NCBI GenBank assembly: GCA_963713085.1
Contig: CAVQKQ010000013.1
Span: forward strand, 124,001-188,000
DNA: 64,000 nt
Source: PFJX01 sp963713085
GTDB taxonomy: Bacteria; Pseudomonadota; Gammaproteobacteria; Burkholderiales; Thiobacillaceae
Reading direction: 5' to 3'
Numbering within the stretch: position 1 is the first letter of the stretch; each line of letters begins with the position of its first letter. Below, in pieces: positions 61,365 through 64,000 of this stretch. Made by a program: the position numbers and the translations under genes. The notes under the pieces were generated by a model, which saw only the letters and a list, made by a program, of their open reading frames with translations, was not told the DNA's origin and made no database searches.

Positions 61365-64000
61365 TCATTTGTCCTTGTCCTCCTGTGGCGCTGCATCTTC
61401 CTCATCATCGGTGGGTGTCCACAGTCGTTTCAGCTTCCGATTTCGTGACAGCTCTACCAGCTGATTCCAACGGCTCTGATTGAGAGAATACTGATAGACC
61501 TTCTTTCCATCTATCTTCTCTGATTTTTCGTGTCCAGTTCATACCGACAGAGTTCAGCAAGTCACGTAACTGTGAAGTTGGCTTTGTCCTGATGTCCTTG
61601 CGGACGGATATCAAGCATTCTTTCTATTGCCGGCTTCTCCTCGATGCAGACGTCTATGAAGTCATCGAGGGAATTCGCTGTGATGATCCTGGAGAAATCT
61701 GGAGAACTATCTTGATCAAGGACGCCAGCGGCAACCAGTAGCTCTTCCGTAACGCCATGCGACGAGTAGCATATTCCGACTCTTGTGATGGCTTTGCTGA
61801 GTCGTTGGTTTGATTGATATTGATCAGCTCATCGAATAATCGCTCGAACCTAACAATCTGCTGTCTAAATCTTCCTTTGTCGTCGTTCCTGATCAAGTCT
61901 GACGTTATCTCTATATCGTAAAACCGTTCAATTTCACACGAACTAGTTCATAACGATCACGGAGTGAAAGATGTTTGCTCGACCGCTTAAGCTTAACCTC
62001 TCCTTAAATTCCTTGTCGGTCAGCATTCGTGCTGATAACAAAGCAGTAATATACTTCTCAAGAACTATGTCATTGCCAACATCCTCAATATCTCCCCTTC
62101 TCCGCTTTGTCATCGTCCTTCTCAACGGGGTTGATAGTGCAACCGTTGCGCTTTCTTAGTTCGATGAAATGATGTTTCAGGTTATTCTTCGAAGCTCGCT
62201 GTGCAGAAATGACGGTGGCATAGAGATTGAGAAACGGGTTCTTGTCGTAATCTTAACCTGCTCTGAATCGTCATATCCTTCCATCAACTCAGGCAATGCT
62301 TCGTTCCTGATCAATTCGTTAAGAATGACACTTTCCTCTGTCTCGAAGTTGAATGTCTCAGGTGTGATCCATACCTTGATGTATTTGGGATTCCTAACTC
62401 TAGACAATTGCTGGTCAATATCAAAGTGAGTGTTTATCTTGCCTCGAAGAAGCCATACACCCCGTCAATTAACTGCCTACCGTTTTGGAAACTAATATCC
62501 ACCCCGGTGCCAGCGTTGGTGAAGCCAGGATGACTCGTAGTCTTCAATCCTTGAGGTGAGATTGTGAAGGATATTGATGGTCTCCTCTTCGCTAGAATTA
62601 TCCTGGGTGAAACGTATCGCCTTGACCGAACATTATGCTCTTTTTGTATAACCTCGTATAACTTGTCAACAAGAGATTTAGAGTTGCTTGCAACGAAGCA
62701 GCGTTCCTTCCGAGCAATAGCGTCAAACAGGTCCGCCTCGAGGTGACGTTTGTTCTTGTATAGATCGAGGATTCTATTCTCGTTATGATATTCATTGAGA
62801 ACAAAACGAATATTGAGGGAGTCATGCACCATGGCTGCGAGTGCTGTTGCTGTAATTTCATTTAAGTCAGCATCAAGGGCAATAATGTATGATGCTTTGG
62901 TTAGGTAAAACTCAAGAGCTAAATAGGCAAGTCTTCGCCTCTCACGCAACGTGTCAGACACGAAGTGTGAGAATACCTGTTCGGACTGTAGATGATGACG
63001 ACATCATACTTGTGGAGAAAAGGGTTGATCAGTTCACGGTTGGCAAGACTGTCTATCGAGATGGCGTAATGTTTGGTCGCCTTGTTGATTGGCTTGTTGA
63101 CATACAGGTAGCAGGTCAGCCCAAGTCGGTTGCATATAGTGAAGAAGTAGTTGCCGGTGTCCGACCAGAAGAATCCTCAGTTTCTTCTTCTTGAAGTTCT
63201 TGATCTGCGTTTTCAGTAACTCTGTCTTACCGCTTCCCTTTGGACTTTTGAAAAGGGTAACCCCCTCTGAGACCGGCACTTTAGGAAGAAATTTTTCGTT
63301 GACGATGATATGAGGGATCTTTGTCAAGATCGAAGAGGACTCGACTCCGCTTGATCTGTGTCGTCATCATATTCCAGATTACTATTTTTTAGTGCCTCCG
63401 ATCTGACAATCTCATCGAAGCGATAGAAGTTGTATTTGTCCGTTGGTGTTTGGACCAGAATGTTTGCTGACAAACGGCACAGTGGATACCAACACTTTCT
63501 TGTCTCGATCTGACCACAAAAGCACTGAGATGTTTATCTTAGTAATAAGGGCAACAGACGGGTGTTAGAGTGGGCAGGGTTTTAATGTCCACACAATATA
63601 ATGTTTTTGCCTGGTGTAGATCATCAAGGAGAAGTCGTGACCGCTGGGAAGATGCTTGTTGTTTATTCTTTTATCTGATTTTTTCTTTTCAATTTTGCCA
63701 AACTAGATGAGATCATTAATTGAGATTGTGGAAGATGTTGCCGAACAAAGTGTTTGCTTCTTCTAGATCGAAAAATAATATGGAAGCGTCTTGGATTTTT
63801 GAATACTCTCTGAATTTTCTACACAGACCGATTAGTGCAAATCGCATCTTATCCGGATCAGTAATGGGTTCTTCCAGCTCGAATAACACCTGAACCGGTG
63901 GTTCAGGGGTGTGTAGTGCGTAATGTAGAAAATGCTGGCGTATTGCTTGACGTAATCGTTCTCTAACTGTTTCCCACGATTAACACCTTGACGAAGAAGT
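61365..64000 (-). pseudogene. primase/origin-binding-type SF2 helicase gene with many frameshifts, truncated at window edge
   Basis: No single frame is open, but switching frames gives one continuous leftward protein. Right end: VLFELEEPITDPDKMRFALI (primase-like). Then GVTLFKSPKGSGKTELLK (Walker A), DVVIIDQSEQVFSHF (Walker B-like), YIIALDADLNEIT, VILASPTL then GTGVDISFQNG, GFFEAR then INTHFDIDQQLSRVRNP, and QRASKNNLKHHFIELRKRNG. The C-terminus is KVYQYSLNQSRWNQLVELSR through to TGA at 61367-61365. The order and motifs match herpes-origin-binding-like plasmid replication proteins. At least eight single-base indels and no clean internal stops within frames suggest sequence error or recent decay. 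Confidence 0.75.

Noticed and set aside
62434..62961. A stand-alone 175-codon gene
   Set aside because: The frame holds the middle of the frame-broken helicase, and the flanking frames continue the same protein.
1..64000. tRNA genes, rRNA genes or CRISPR arrays
   Set aside because: Looked for cloverleaf-like and repeat-spacer patterns by eye and saw none. A tRNA scan would be needed to be certain.

Overview
The window looks like chromosome from a GC-rich, sulfur-oxidising betaproteobacterium. The indicators are soxXA, a DsrE-family protein, a DsrC-like protein, cheZ, a fused mnmC and dense high-GC coding on both strands. Genus cannot be fixed from the sequence alone. An AT-richer accessory segment begins near 54 kb and runs off the right edge.

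Layout. 0-8 kb: envelope and stress genes (Spy-like protein, YidB and DUF4197 proteins, a CPA-type antiporter overlapping an AI-2E-type permease, an orphan ParA-like ATPase, Bcp peroxiredoxin). 8-19.7 kb: glutathione S-transferase, soxXA (thiosulfate oxidation cytochrome), pyruvate phosphate dikinase, an S41 peptidase lacking its usual lysine, two ferritin-like or DsrE-like proteins, SRAP protein, succinate-semialdehyde dehydrogenase and small exported proteins. 20-31.8 kb: one long rightward operon of 14 tightly packed genes. It encodes an Mrp-type antiporter module (MrpE, F, G, MbhD-like, B, C, D plus a second antiporter-like subunit), the four core subunits related to NuoH, B, C and D, a NuoI-GltD fusion with four predicted [4Fe-4S] motifs and FAD and NAD(P) sites, and a rubrerythrin-like protein. 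This is the layout of archaeal Mbh/Mbx/Mbs respiratory complexes, but the NuoD-like subunit has only half of each NiFe cysteine pair. I infer an ion-pumping NAD(P)H-linked oxidoreductase rather than a hydrogenase.

31.8-53.5 kb: ordinary housekeeping and envelope genes (dienelactone hydrolase, DUF1134, FNR-like reductase, OmpA-like, M48 protease, DsrC-like, NYN-domain, patatin, cytochrome c lipoprotein, cspA, rhlE, tag, cheZ, ychJ, sirB2, M20 hydrolase, HD-GYP, msrA, an exo/endonuclease-family protein, an Hsp33 with degenerate zinc cysteines, mnmC). 53.5-54.1 kb: gene debris, namely the tail of a CsgG-like protein with an SH3-like end, fused to the first codons of an IS5-type transposase.

54.1-64 kb: an accessory region with orphan lipoproteins, small unknown genes, a tyrosine integrase broken by one frameshift, and at the right edge a leftward primase/origin-binding-type helicase gene readable only across many single-base frameshifts. 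The integrase and replication protein together suggest an integrated plasmid-like or phage-like element. The clustered indels mean either decay or poor consensus sequence there.

No tRNA, rRNA or CRISPR array was seen.
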